From Bacteroidia bacterium (lineage in GTDB: Bacteria; Bacteroidota; Bacteroidia; Bacteroidales; F082), in assembly GCA_021287165.1 (NCBI GenBank), contig JAJTAY010000029.1, positions 186,001 to 250,000 of the forward strand: a DNA stretch of 64,000 nt, written 5' to 3'. Each line of letters begins with the position of its first letter. Within the stretch, counting starts at the first letter, position 1. Below the pieces are notes generated by a model. The model did no database searches. It was not told where the DNA came from and saw only the letters and a program-made list of their open reading frames with translations. The translations under genes and the position numbers were made by a program. Positions 42,661-50,694 of the stretch are shown here, one piece after another.

Positions 42661-45564
42661 ATGAAACCTAAACGCTTCATTTTATTTAGCCTGATCATCC
42701 TTCTTCTACCATTTTCCATTACCGCCCAACCCGATCCCCAACGCATGATGCAGCCCGTGAAAGTAAACGGCAAGGTGATCGACAAGGCGGACGGAACAGC
42801 GCTGCCAGGCGCTCACATCATTTTCAGGCATATACGCGATACGAGTCGGGTTGTGAGAACAACAACAGACAACAACGGGCTGTTTAGCTTAAATATGCCA
42901 AGAGGGCGCTACAACCTGCACACCTCCTACGTAGGCTTTAAAGCCGACGAGCGCCAGCTGACCATCATCGAGGAAGTGAACAACCTCGGCAACATTGCCC
43001 TCGAAAAGGCCGACGCCATGCTGAGTGAAGTCACCGTAGCCGGCGAAGCGGTTCAGGTGAGGGTAAAATCCGATACACTGCAGTTCGATGCCCAGGCCTA
43101 TAAAACCAATCCCGATGCCACGGCCGAAGACCTTGTTAGAAAGTTGCCAGGCGTTACAATCACTCCTGAAGGCGTTCAGGCACAGGGCGAAACGGTTAGA
43201 CGCGTGCTGGTTGACGGACAGGAATTTTTTGGTGACGATCCCAATATAGCATTACGCAATTTGCCGGCCGAAATGATCAGTCAGGTTGAAGTCTTCGACC
43301 AGATGAGCGACCAGTCGCGCCTCACGGGATTCGACGATGGACAGCGCACCAAAACCATCAACATTGTTACGCGCCAGGACAGGCGCAGCGGTCAGTTTGG
43401 GAAAGTGTATGCCGGATATGGCGAAAATGGACGTTTTCAGGCGGGACTTACCACCAATATTTTTCTTGGCAAGCGTCGATTCTCCATACTTGGCATGAGC
43501 AATAACATCAACCAGCAAAACTTCAGCACGGAAGATCTGTCGGGATTTTTCTCCAGTGGTCGAAGCGGAGGTGGTGGTGGGATGCGGCAGTTTGTAGGTG
43601 GGGGTGGATTCCCCGGCGGCAGTTTCAACCGTGGCGATTTTCTGGTGGGTCAGCAAAACGGCAACAACACAACCCACTCCTATGGCATCAATTACACCGA
43701 TGTCTGGATGGATAAAGTGAATGCCAATATGAGCTACTTCTTCAACCTGGCCCGCAACACTACCAACCAGACACTGGAGAGACAGTATTTCCTGAACGAA
43801 AATATCAACCGTCAGTACGACGAAACAAGCAATAGCAGCCGCGATAACTATAACCACCGTTTAAATGCGCGTCTTGAATACAAGATCAACGACAACAACA
43901 CCATCATGCTTATTCCCCGTTTCAGTGCGCAGAAAACCAATTCGGATAATTTCACAGATGCGAGCATGGTCATGTTGACGCAATCAATTGGAAACCATAC
44001 GCTTACGACTTACGATCGGAAATGGGACGGTATAAACTTTGGAAACACGCTGATTTACCGGCTCAGATTAAACGAAAAAGGGAGATCAGTTTCAGCAAGA
44101 ATTAATAATAATCTGAATAACAACGAATTACTTTATACGCTTGATGCACTCGAATGGACAGGTGGTATCGTCCTGAATGTCGATACAACGCGACAGCAAT
44201 CGACAACTAAAACGCTCAATCAGAGCCATTCGGGTAATGTCACTTACACCGAACCTGCAGGTAAGAACGGCATGATTCAGGTTTCGTATAACCTTTCCTA
44301 CACCGATAATACCAGCGAACGTCAGACCAATGATTTCGACATCATATCCGGTGCTTACAACCAGCTTGTACCCGAACTCTCAAGCGACCTCAACAGCGGC
44401 TATCTGACACACCGTGCAGGAGCGGGCTATCGTTACCGCACTGAAAAATACAATTTCCTCGCAGAACTGGCATGGCAGCAGGCTAGTCTGGAATCGCAGC
44501 AAAAACTACCGTATGTCAACAAAACAAACTACAGCTATGGTAACCTTATGCCTTCGCTGCAGTTCAACTATAACTTTTCGCGTAGCGAAACAGCCCGCTT
44601 CATGTATCGTACATTCACCAACGGCCCTTCGGCTTCGCAGCTTTCCGATGTGGTGGACAACACCAATACCCTGCTCCTTTCGAGCGGTAATCCAAATTTG
44701 CAGCAAAGCTACAGCCACTTTCTCACCGGCAGCTACAACCTGACGCGTATTGCAAAGGGCAAATCCTTTATGGGTTTTGTTTTCATGAATCTCACCGAAA
44801 ATTATATAGGCAACTCGCTCATTATTGCCCGCAACGATACGCTGCTCGAAAATGGCTACACCCTTCCGGCAGGTGCACAATATACCAGACCTGAAAACCT
44901 CTCTGGACTCGTCAACCTTCGCTCCTCACTGACCTACGGCTTCCCGTTCCGTAAGATCAAAAGCAATGTAAATCTCACAGGTGGTTTTGCCTGGACACGC
45001 ACACCCAGCCTGATCAACAAATTTGAAAACCTCACGAATACCTATACCACATCCGGAGGCGCAACTTTAAGCAGCAACATCAGTCAGAATCTGGACTTTA
45101 CACTCGGCTACAGGCTCAATCATCAAACCACGCGAAACAAGCTCAGGCCCCAATCGGACAACCAATATTTTTACCATGTGGGTGAAGCGCGGGTAGCATG
45201 GACAGTCAGGAAAAAGTGGGTTTTGCGCAGCGATCTCAACAACCTGTATTACACAGGTTTAGGAGATAATTTTAATGAAAACTATTGGCTTTGGAACATT
45301 AACCTGGGCCGGAAGCTGTTCGAAAACAACCGGGGTGAAATTACCCTGGGCGTGTACGACCTGCTCAACCAAAACCGCAGTGTAACCCAGAATGTCACCG
45401 ACACCTATATCGAAAGTGCCCGCTACAATGTACTCAACCGCTTCCTAATGCTCACTTTTACCTATAACTTCCGCAACTTCGGCGCACAGAACCAGCGCTC
45501 ACAACCGCAGCAAAACACGCAAGGACCCCCTCGCGATATGATGTTTCATCTACCTCCTATGTAA
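42661..45564 (+). CDS. Outer-membrane beta-barrel protein (TonB-receptor-like)
   Basis: A 967-residue outer-membrane protein. The signal peptide ends at SITAQ (~23). A carboxypeptidase-regulatory-like domain spans ~34-120 (GKVIDKADGTALPGAHI). A plug-like region contains DLVRKLPGVTITPEG and VLVDGQEFFGDDPNIALRNL. The barrel is of the large OMP_b-brl_3 type. A glycine-rich loop (SGRSGGGGGMRQFVGGGGF, ~305) interrupts the early barrel. The annotated start is the ATG at 42661; a TTG six codons upstream gives a worse signal. There is no adjacent SusD or transporter; a bidirectional terminator follows. The role may be transport or assembly; the substrate is unknown. Confidence 0.88.
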   Translation: MKPKRFILFSLIILLLPFSITAQPDPQRMMQPVKVNGKVIDKADGTALPGAHIIFRHIRDTSRVVRTTTDNNGLFSLNMPRGRYNLHTSYVGFKADERQLTIIEEVNNLGNIALEKADAMLSEVTVAGEAVQVRVKSDTLQFDAQAYKTNPDATAEDLVRKLPGVTITPEGVQAQGETVRRVLVDGQEFFGDDPNIALRNLPAEMISQVEVFDQMSDQSRLTGFDDGQRTKTINIVTRQDRRSGQFGKVYAGYGENGRFQAGLTTNIFLGKRRFSILGMSNNINQQNFSTEDLSGFFSSGRSGGGGGMRQFVGGGGFPGGSFNRGDFLVGQQNGNNTTHSYGINYTDVWMDKVNANMSYFFNLARNTTNQTLERQYFLNENINRQYDETSNSSRDNYNHRLNARLEYKINDNNTIMLIPRFSAQKTNSDNFTDASMVMLTQSIGNHTLTTYDRKWDGINFGNTLIYRLRLNEKGRSVSARINNNLNNNELLYTLDALEWTGGIVLNVDTTRQQSTTKTLNQSHSGNVTYTEPAGKNGMIQVSYNLSYTDNTSERQTNDFDIISGAYNQLVPELSSDLNSGYLTHRAGAGYRYRTEKYNFLAELAWQQASLESQQKLPYVNKTNYSYGNLMPSLQFNYNFSRSETARFMYRTFTNGPSASQLSDVVDNTNTLLLSSGNPNLQQSYSHFLTGSYNLTRIAKGKSFMGFVFMNLTENYIGNSLIIARNDTLLENGYTLPAGAQYTRPENLSGLVNLRSSLTYGFPFRKIKSNVNLTGGFAWTRTPSLINKFENLTNTYTTSGGATLSSNISQNLDFTLGYRLNHQTTRNKLRPQSDNQYFYHVGEARVAWTVRKKWVLRSDLNNLYYTGLGDNFNENYWLWNINLGRKLFENNRGEITLGVYDLLNQNRSVTQNVTDTYIESARYNVLNRFLMLTFTYNFRNFGAQNQRSQPQQNTQGPPRDMMFHLPPM

Positions 45565-45604
45565 TTTTGGCAAGGATCATCATAACATTCTTGTTTGCAA
45601 TAAA

Positions 45605-45636
45605 ATAAAAAAAACCGCCTTCCGGCGGTTTTTTTG
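45605..45636. terminator. Bidirectional terminator between the beta-barrel protein gene and gdhA
   Basis: AAAAAACCGCC and GGCGGTTTTTT flank a TTCC tetraloop (45608-45635). Runs of A on one side and T on the other let it work for both convergent genes. Confidence 0.95.
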
Positions 45637-45655
45637 GTTTTGGTTATGATTGTTC

Positions 45656-46993
45656 CTAGAGAACGCCCTGGTCCATCATCGCGTTGGCTACCTTGAGGAA
45701 GCCGGCTACATTGGCGCCTTTAACATAGTCGATATATCCGTCTTCCTGTGTGCCGTACTTAACGCATGAGTTGTGGATATTGCGCATGATTTCGTGCAGG
45801 CGGGCGTCTACCTCTTCGCGGCTCCAGGAGAGCTTCATGGAGTTTTGGGTCATTTCGAGGCCTGAAGTGGCTACGCCGCCGGCATTTGCAGCCTTTCCGG
45901 GAGCAAAAAGGATTTTGGCATGCTTAAACACTTCAATAGCTTCCGGTGTGGAAGGCATATTGGCGCCTTCAGCTACGCAAATACATCCATTGGCCACAAG
46001 CTTTTCGGCGTCTTCCTTGTTCAGCTCGTTCTGGGTGGCGCAAGGCATGGCTACGTCAACCTTTACTTCCCAAGGGCGTTTGCCGGGCACGAATTGTGCT
46101 CCTGGGAATTCAAGCGCGTAGGGTTTCACAATATCCTGATTTGAAGCACGCAGCTCGAGCAGGTATTCAATCTTGTCGCCGGAGATTCCGTCAGGATCGT
46201 AGATATATCCGTCAGGTCCGGAGATGGTTACAACTTTTGCACCCAGTTGGTTGAGCTTAGTGATGGCACCCCATGCTACATTGCCGAAGCCCGAAACAGC
46301 AACAACCTTATCTTTAAAATTCTGACCGCGGGTGGCAAGCATTTCCTGAGCAAAATAAACGGCGCCAAAACCGGTGGCTTCCGGACGGATGAGCGAACCA
46401 CCCCAGTTGATGCCTTTACCGGTAAGCACGCCCACATGTTCCATAGTCAGCTTTTTGTACATGCCGTACATATAACCGATTTCCTTTCCGCCAACGCCGA
46501 TATCACCTGCAGGAACGTCGGTTTCGGGACCGATAAGACGCCACAGCTCGAGCATGAAAGACTGGCAGAAGCGCATGATTTCGGCATCCGATTTGCCCTT
46601 GGGATCAAAGTCCGATCCGCCTTTGGCACCACCCATCGGCAATGTGGTCAGGCTGTTCTTGAAAATCTGTTCGAAACCCAGAAACTTCAGGATGCTGAGG
46701 TTTACGCTGGGGTGGAAACGCAATCCGCCTTTGTATGGTCCAATGGCGTTGTTGAACTGAACGCGATAACCCAGATTGACGTGGACTTTTCCATGGTCGT
46801 CAACCCATGGCACCTTGAACATAAGCACCCTGTCGGGCTCAACAATGCGGTCGATAATGCCCTTGGCTTCAATCTGAGGGTTCTGGTTTACAACATCCTC
46901 GATAGATTCGAGCACTTCGCGCACTGCCTGCAGATACTCCACTTCACCCGGATGCTTTTTCTCCAGGTCGTTCATGATTTTCTCGAGATTCAT
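45656..46993 (-). CDS. gdhA: NADP-type glutamate dehydrogenase
   Basis: Interconverts 2-oxoglutarate plus ammonium and glutamate. At 445 residues it has the length of the small hexameric NADP-specific family. Seen motifs: catalytic Lys in LPMGGAKGGSDFDPKG (~120), substrate site KVPWVDDHG and GYRVQFNNAIGPYKGGLRF, the nucleotide-binding VSGFGNVAWGAITKL (~238) and the C-terminal AGGVATSGLEMTQN. It is monocistronic. The upstream region carries a -7 element and overlapping inverted repeats that could be operators. Confidence 0.97.
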   Translation of the reverse strand: MNLEKIMNDLEKKHPGEVEYLQAVREVLESIEDVVNQNPQIEAKGIIDRIVEPDRVLMFKVPWVDDHGKVHVNLGYRVQFNNAIGPYKGGLRFHPSVNLSILKFLGFEQIFKNSLTTLPMGGAKGGSDFDPKGKSDAEIMRFCQSFMLELWRLIGPETDVPAGDIGVGGKEIGYMYGMYKKLTMEHVGVLTGKGINWGGSLIRPEATGFGAVYFAQEMLATRGQNFKDKVVAVSGFGNVAWGAITKLNQLGAKVVTISGPDGYIYDPDGISGDKIEYLLELRASNQDIVKPYALEFPGAQFVPGKRPWEVKVDVAMPCATQNELNKEDAEKLVANGCICVAEGANMPSTPEAIEVFKHAKILFAPGKAANAGGVATSGLEMTQNSMKLSWSREEVDARLHEIMRNIHNSCVKYGTQEDGYIDYVKGANVAGFLKVANAMMDQGVL

Positions 46994-47030
46994 AGGTTTT
47001 GGTGTTAGGTGATTGAATCAGATTATTTTT

Positions 47031-47052
47031 TGTGAACTTTTCACAGTGTGAA
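47031..47052. promoter_or_regulatory. Overlapping inverted repeats in the gdhA leader
   Basis: TGTGAA (47031-47036), CTT, TTCACA (47040-47045), G, TGTGAA (47047-47052): the centre arm can pair with either flanking arm. It lies just downstream of the expected gdhA start site (-7 element at 47066-47073), a usual position for a repressor site or a small RNA switch. TGTGA..TCACA resembles CRP-type half-sites, with a 5-nt rather than 6-nt spacer. Confidence 0.5.
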
Positions 47053-47065
47053 TACTTTAACACTG

Positions 47066-47073
47066 CAAAAGTA
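47066..47073 (-). promoter_or_regulatory. -7 element of the gdhA promoter
   Basis: Reads TACTTTTG on the minus strand, identical to the element upstream of the beta-helix lipoprotein gene. CAAA at 47095-47098 (TTTG on the minus strand) is about 21 nt upstream, close to a -33 position. Confidence 0.6.
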
Positions 47074-47157
47074 GCGTTTTTAAATCTACATAACCAAATA
47101 AGAAGTCCTCAAAATGATCCACCCAAAGTATATTGGAAAGAATCTAAATAAACCGGT

Positions 47158-47171
47158 TGCAAACGTTTGAA
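47158..47171. promoter_or_regulatory. Putative operator: CAAACGTTTG palindrome upstream of gdhA
   Basis: TTGCAAACGTTTGA contains the perfect 10-bp palindrome CAAACGTTTG (47160-47169). It lies about 90 bp upstream of the gdhA -7 element and just beyond the 3' end of the DUF2490 gene. It matches the 24688-24701 palindrome at 12 of 14 positions. Confidence 0.4.
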
Positions 47172-47196
47172 AATAAGCAATTGTTACCGCAACTTT

Positions 47197-47889
47197 TTAC
47201 AAAGGAACAACCCACGATGAGAGTAACCAAAGCCGTGAACCATACCTTTCGTCGAATAGCCGCTGTGCCCGGTGCTGAAGTTCAAATTGCAGCCTGTGTT
47301 CGTTGGCGAACAGCATGCCAATTCCGAGCCCGCTACGGTTGTCGAGTCTCAGATTTTTGATTTGTTCGTCGCTGCTGAGCAATAACTCGCTTCCAGCGAT
47401 GAAGTAAAACTCTCCGGCATCGAGCTTGTCGCCTTGCAAGGGTCGCTCGGCCACGATACGATAGCGAAGGCGATGCTGAAAACTCTCTTCAAAAAAACGC
47501 TGTTCAATTCTGGCACGGTGGGCAAGGCTCCAATTACCCGTGGGTGTACGAAAGCTGTATTGCCAAATGATTCTTTTTTCGGTATTTGCCTGATCCAGTG
47601 GTTCTTCCACCCCATACAAAAAGCCAAGTGTTATTCTTCTTCCACCTACTAAACGTCGATTTATGAAACCCTGAGCTTCGGCAAGCAACAGCCTGCCGGC
47701 ATCAGAATGGTTTCCTTCACCCAATTGCCCCATACCAAATCGGGCAACAAACTTGGTGTTCCACGACCACTGCCCGATAATGTTACCGGATAAACTAATA
47801 TCTGGCTCCCAAACCATGGGAACCTGAGCACTAAGTCCTGTTGCAAAAAAAATCGCAACAAATAGGATCGCTGATATTTTTCGTACCAT
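47197..47889 (-). CDS. DUF2490 family protein
   Basis: A 230-residue secreted or outer-membrane protein. The signal peptide ends at GLSAQ (~22). The body consists of amphipathic beta strands with alternating aromatic residues (SWNTKFVARFGMG, WSLAHRARIEQRF, RLRYRIVAERPL), like a small 10-12-strand barrel, and matches the DUF2490 pattern. Function is unknown. The ATG at 47889 overlaps the preceding stop by one base (TGATG), so it is cotranslated with the 198-residue gene upstream. A TTG one codon upstream is disregarded. Confidence 0.85.
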   Translation of the reverse strand: MVRKISAILFVAIFFATGLSAQVPMVWEPDISLSGNIIGQWSWNTKFVARFGMGQLGEGNHSDAGRLLLAEAQGFINRRLVGGRRITLGFLYGVEEPLDQANTEKRIIWQYSFRTPTGNWSLAHRARIEQRFFEESFQHRLRYRIVAERPLQGDKLDAGEFYFIAGSELLLSSDEQIKNLRLDNRSGLGIGMLFANEHRLQFELQHRAQRLFDERYGSRLWLLSSWVVPL

Positions 47890-48485
47890 CAATACAACAA
47901 GTGTCTATCGTCGGGAGGTACAACTTCGCGCTTGCGTAAAAGTCTTCCATCTTCATCCATTAAAAGCTCATAAACGACCAGCCGTCCATCTCCCGATTTT
48001 ACCTCCATTTCGACCTCGTAACGCACGTTTACACCTTTGTGACCAGGATTGATTATTTCCGGTTTGAAGGATCGATTGATAGGATCTTTCCACGAAAATT
48101 GCCGCTGTGCTTTCAAAATCCTGTATGGTGAGCCAAGTCGATTGAACTCCTCTTGCATGGTTTTGGTCATAAGCTTGCGAAAAGTTCGGTTAGAAATGGT
48201 CTGTTCGATATCCTTGAATCCACCAAGGCTATCAAATTCCAGACTCCAGCGGCTACCTTTCCAATTAAACTTGGCTTCGAAGGTCGTTGCACTGCTGCCA
48301 GTTTCTTTGTAGAACCTTGCCTTGCTGATGTGCCCTGCGAGCTGATCCAATTGTTCGAGGGCAGCCGAAGGAAATTCATGCCTTTGAACCCTTCGCTCCA
48401 ATTCCTGCTTGAATTGCTTCTCCTGTGCATTTGCCAAAAGCGGCAAAACCAGAAGTAATATTTTGATGAGTTGAGGTAAACGCAT
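47889..48485 (-). CDS. Hypothetical exported protein
   Basis: A 198-residue protein that I do not recognise. A signal peptide (LIKILLLVLPLLANAQ) ends near residue 20. The mature part looks like a curved beta-sheet/helix fold: a coiled N-terminal helix (KQFKQELERRVQRHEF), then strands including EAKFNWKGSRWSLEFDSLG and VNVRYEVEMEVKSGDG. The pattern is suggestive of a PepSY-like periplasmic protein, but I would not name it. It is cotranscribed with the DUF2490 gene. Confidence 0.75.
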   Translation of the reverse strand: MRLPQLIKILLLVLPLLANAQEKQFKQELERRVQRHEFPSAALEQLDQLAGHISKARFYKETGSSATTFEAKFNWKGSRWSLEFDSLGGFKDIEQTISNRTFRKLMTKTMQEEFNRLGSPYRILKAQRQFSWKDPINRSFKPEIINPGHKGVNVRYEVEMEVKSGDGRLVVYELLMDEDGRLLRKREVVPPDDRHLLY

Positions 48486-48552
48486 ATTACTGGTTTACTG
48501 CAAATTTACAAAGCAGGCCTATAATGTTTCTCAAAAAAATTTTGGTATCCGC

Positions 48553-48581
48553 TTGCCTGTTTCAAAAATGCCATAATTTTG
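48553..48581 (+). promoter_or_regulatory. Promoter of the trp operon
   Basis: TTG (48553-48555), an 18-nt spacer and TAATTTTG (48574-48581) form a near-ideal Bacteroidota promoter, with the same geometry as the tRNA-Val promoter. The start site would be near 48588, followed by the leader peptide. Confidence 0.8.
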
Positions 48582-48601
48582 GCTGCACAAAAACGAAATC
48601 A

Positions 48602-48652
48602 ATGCACGTACAATTCTGGTGGTGGCACAGAAGTTTCTTCCTTTCAAGCTGA
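48602..48652 (+). CDS. trp operon leader peptide (WWW)
   Basis: A 16-codon reading frame, Met-His-Val-Gln-Phe-Trp-Trp-Trp-His-Arg-Ser-Phe-Phe-Leu-Ser-Ser-stop. The three consecutive TGG codons (48617-48625) are the hallmark of a tryptophan-sensing attenuator: ribosomes stall there when charged tRNA-Trp is scarce. It begins about 14 nt after the predicted start site and is followed by alternative stems and a terminator, all ahead of trpE. It is too short to be an enzyme and would not normally be annotated. Confidence 0.85.
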   Translation: MHVQFWWWHRSFFLSS

Positions 48653-48712
48653 GGAATTGTACGACCATTAACAATACATGAAAAGGTCTGTCGTCCGCGG
48701 CAGGCCTTTTTT
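48607..48712 (+). promoter_or_regulatory. trp attenuator
   Basis: Region 1 CGTACAATTC (48607-48616), just before the Trp codons, pairs perfectly over 10 bp with region 2 GAATTGTACG (48654-48663), which begins two bases after the leader stop. Regions 3 and 4 form the terminator: the arms 48681-48693 and 48698-48710 pair over 13 bp with two G-U pairs and a 4-nt loop, then T6 to 48712. A ribosome stalled on the Trp codons covers region 1 and frees region 2; a ribosome at the stop codon covers region 2 and permits termination. The competing 2:3 antiterminator is only about 5 bp by eye (ACGAC 48661-48665 with GTCGT 48690-48694), the weakest part of the model. Confidence 0.8.
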
Positions 48713-48728
48713 GTTAACATAAAGCACT

Positions 48729-50114
48729 ATGAAACTACAATTAAGAATTTTTCAAACTGAGGGCGATCTGAGCACTCCATTGGGCATCTACCTTGCCCTG
48801 CGCGACCGCTATCCCGGAGCACTGCTGTTCGAAAGTTCCGACTACCATTCCGCCACCGACAGCTCATCCTTCATTTGTCTTGATCCCATAGCAAGTTTTC
48901 GGGTGATTGCTGACGAAATTCGAATCAACCGACTGGATGATCAGGAGTTGCGTATCCCGGCGAGAAAACAGGAGTTTATTAACCATCTGCTCGCATTTTT
49001 AAGCAGTTTTGAAACAACGGAAACTGTCCCGGCGGGAGGATTGTATGGTTACATAGGGTACGATATGCTGCAGTATTTCGAGGATGTGAACCTTAACATC
49101 AGGCATGCTTCCGATTACGCACATCCGGGCATGGCAATGAGTGCTTACCGTTTTGTGCTGCACCTCAACCATTTCAATGACAGCCTCACCATTTACGAAT
49201 TCATCCCCGATGGCACTGATTCTCAAATGGATAAGCTGTTGGCGGCCCTGCGTCTGCAGCGAAACCTGAGTTTTCCTTTTGGCGTGAGCGGTGCAGTAGA
49301 AAGCAATATGAATGATGAATTTTTCCTCGACATGGTCAACAAAGCCAAACAGCATTGTTACAGGGGCGATGTATTTCAGCTGGTGGTTTCGCGACGATTT
49401 CAGGTTGGTTACACCGGCGACGACTTCAATGTTTACAGGGCACTGAGGCGCATCAACCCCTCACCCTATCTGTTTTATCTCGATTATGGCCACTACCGCA
49501 TTTTTGGCAGTTCGCCCGAAAGTCAGCTGCGCATCAGAGAGAGCAAGGTCAGCCTGAACCCCATTGCCGGAACATACCGACGTACCGGTCATACCTCTAA
49601 AGATGCCGCCCTGGCTGAAAAACTAAGCAACGACCCAAAGGAAAATGCCGAGCACGCCATGCTGGTCGATCTGGCCCGCAACGACCTGAGCCGCAGCTGC
49701 AAAAACGTAAGCGTGGAAACCTTCAAGGAAGTGCAGTATTTCAGCCATGTTATCCACCTGGTCTCGAAGGTAAGCGGTACCCTGCGACGCCCTGATGATG
49801 TGTTGCATGTGGTGGCCGATACTTTCCCGGCAGGAACCCTATCAGGTGCCCCGAAAGTGCGGGCCATGGAGCTCATTGATGCCATAGAACCCCAAAGCCG
49901 TGGTTTTTACGGAGGAGCTGCAGGCTTCATCGGCTTCAATGGCGACGTCAACCTGGCTATTCTGATCCGCTCCTTTCTTAGCATTCACCAAAAGCTCTAT
50001 TTCCAGGCTGGTGCCGGTGTGGTGGCTGCTTCGGTTCCCGAGAACGAACTGCAGGAAGTGAACAACAAACTTGCAGCCCTGAACAACGCATTCAATGTTG
50101 CATCAAAACACTGA
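48729..50114 (+). CDS. trpE: Anthranilate synthase component I
   Basis: Chorismate-using large subunit of anthranilate synthase, 461 residues, a usual length. The chorismate-binding domain (~190-455) contains DVFQLVVSRRFQ, GSSPESQLRI, PIAGTYRRTG, EHAMLVDLARNDL and AGTLSGAPKVRAME. The N-terminal LLFESSDYHSATDSSSFI matches the LLES-type tryptophan feedback site. It begins 17 bp after the attenuator T-run and is followed 6 bp later by trpG. Confidence 0.96.
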   Translation: MKLQLRIFQTEGDLSTPLGIYLALRDRYPGALLFESSDYHSATDSSSFICLDPIASFRVIADEIRINRLDDQELRIPARKQEFINHLLAFLSSFETTETVPAGGLYGYIGYDMLQYFEDVNLNIRHASDYAHPGMAMSAYRFVLHLNHFNDSLTIYEFIPDGTDSQMDKLLAALRLQRNLSFPFGVSGAVESNMNDEFFLDMVNKAKQHCYRGDVFQLVVSRRFQVGYTGDDFNVYRALRRINPSPYLFYLDYGHYRIFGSSPESQLRIRESKVSLNPIAGTYRRTGHTSKDAALAEKLSNDPKENAEHAMLVDLARNDLSRSCKNVSVETFKEVQYFSHVIHLVSKVSGTLRRPDDVLHVVADTFPAGTLSGAPKVRAMELIDAIEPQSRGFYGGAAGFIGFNGDVNLAILIRSFLSIHQKLYFQAGAGVVAASVPENELQEVNNKLAALNNAFNVASKH

Positions 50115-50120
50115 TTTTCA

Positions 50121-50690
50121 ATGAAAATACTTGTATTCGACAACTACGACTCCTTCACCTACAATATCGTGCAATACCTCGAACAGCTCACCGGACTACT
50201 CCCTGTGGTGGCGCGCAACGATAAAATTGGCCTCGACGAAGTGGATGCCTTCGATCGCATTGTACTCTCCCCGGGGCCTGGAATACCCTCCGAATCAGGA
50301 CTTCTATTGCCACTGATTCAACGCTTTGCCCCGCACAAACCCATGCTGGGCATATGTCTGGGACTGCAGGCAATGGCTGAAAGCTTTGGCGGAAAGCTCA
50401 TCAACCTTGGCCAGGTGTATCATGGTGTGGCTACAGAGGTAAGGCTGACTACTGACAATGAACCTCTTTTTCACAATGTGCCGGAAACTTTTCCTGCAGC
50501 GCGTTATCACTCCTGGGTGGCCGACCGCCGTTCACTGCCCTCATGCTTCAGCATCATTGCTGAAGACGAAAACGGGCTGGTGATGGGCATCCGACATCGC
50601 GAACATCAACTTGTAGGATTGCAGTTTCATCCGGAATCCATTTTAACACCTCATGGCAAACTTATGATTGAAAATTGGTTAAACAGCTGA
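50121..50690 (+). CDS. trpG: Anthranilate synthase component II (glutamine amidotransferase)
   Basis: Glutamine-hydrolysing subunit that supplies ammonia to TrpE, 189 residues. The class I amidotransferase triad is visible: the nucleophilic Cys in LGICLGLQAM (~80) and His-Glu in LQFHPESILTP (~173). The N-terminal FDNYDSFTYNIVQYLEQL and LSPGPGIP are typical. In some bacteria the same subunit also serves aminodeoxychorismate synthase, so a second role in folate synthesis is possible. Confidence 0.96.
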   Translation: MKILVFDNYDSFTYNIVQYLEQLTGLLPVVARNDKIGLDEVDAFDRIVLSPGPGIPSESGLLLPLIQRFAPHKPMLGICLGLQAMAESFGGKLINLGQVYHGVATEVRLTTDNEPLFHNVPETFPAARYHSWVADRRSLPSCFSIIAEDENGLVMGIRHREHQLVGLQFHPESILTPHGKLMIENWLNS

Positions 50691-50694
50691 AATT

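Noticed and set aside
48681..48712. Simple terminator of an upstream transcript
   Set aside because: The only upstream gene points the other way, and the hairpin is preceded on this strand by a promoter and a Trp-rich leader, so it is better read as the attenuator terminator.
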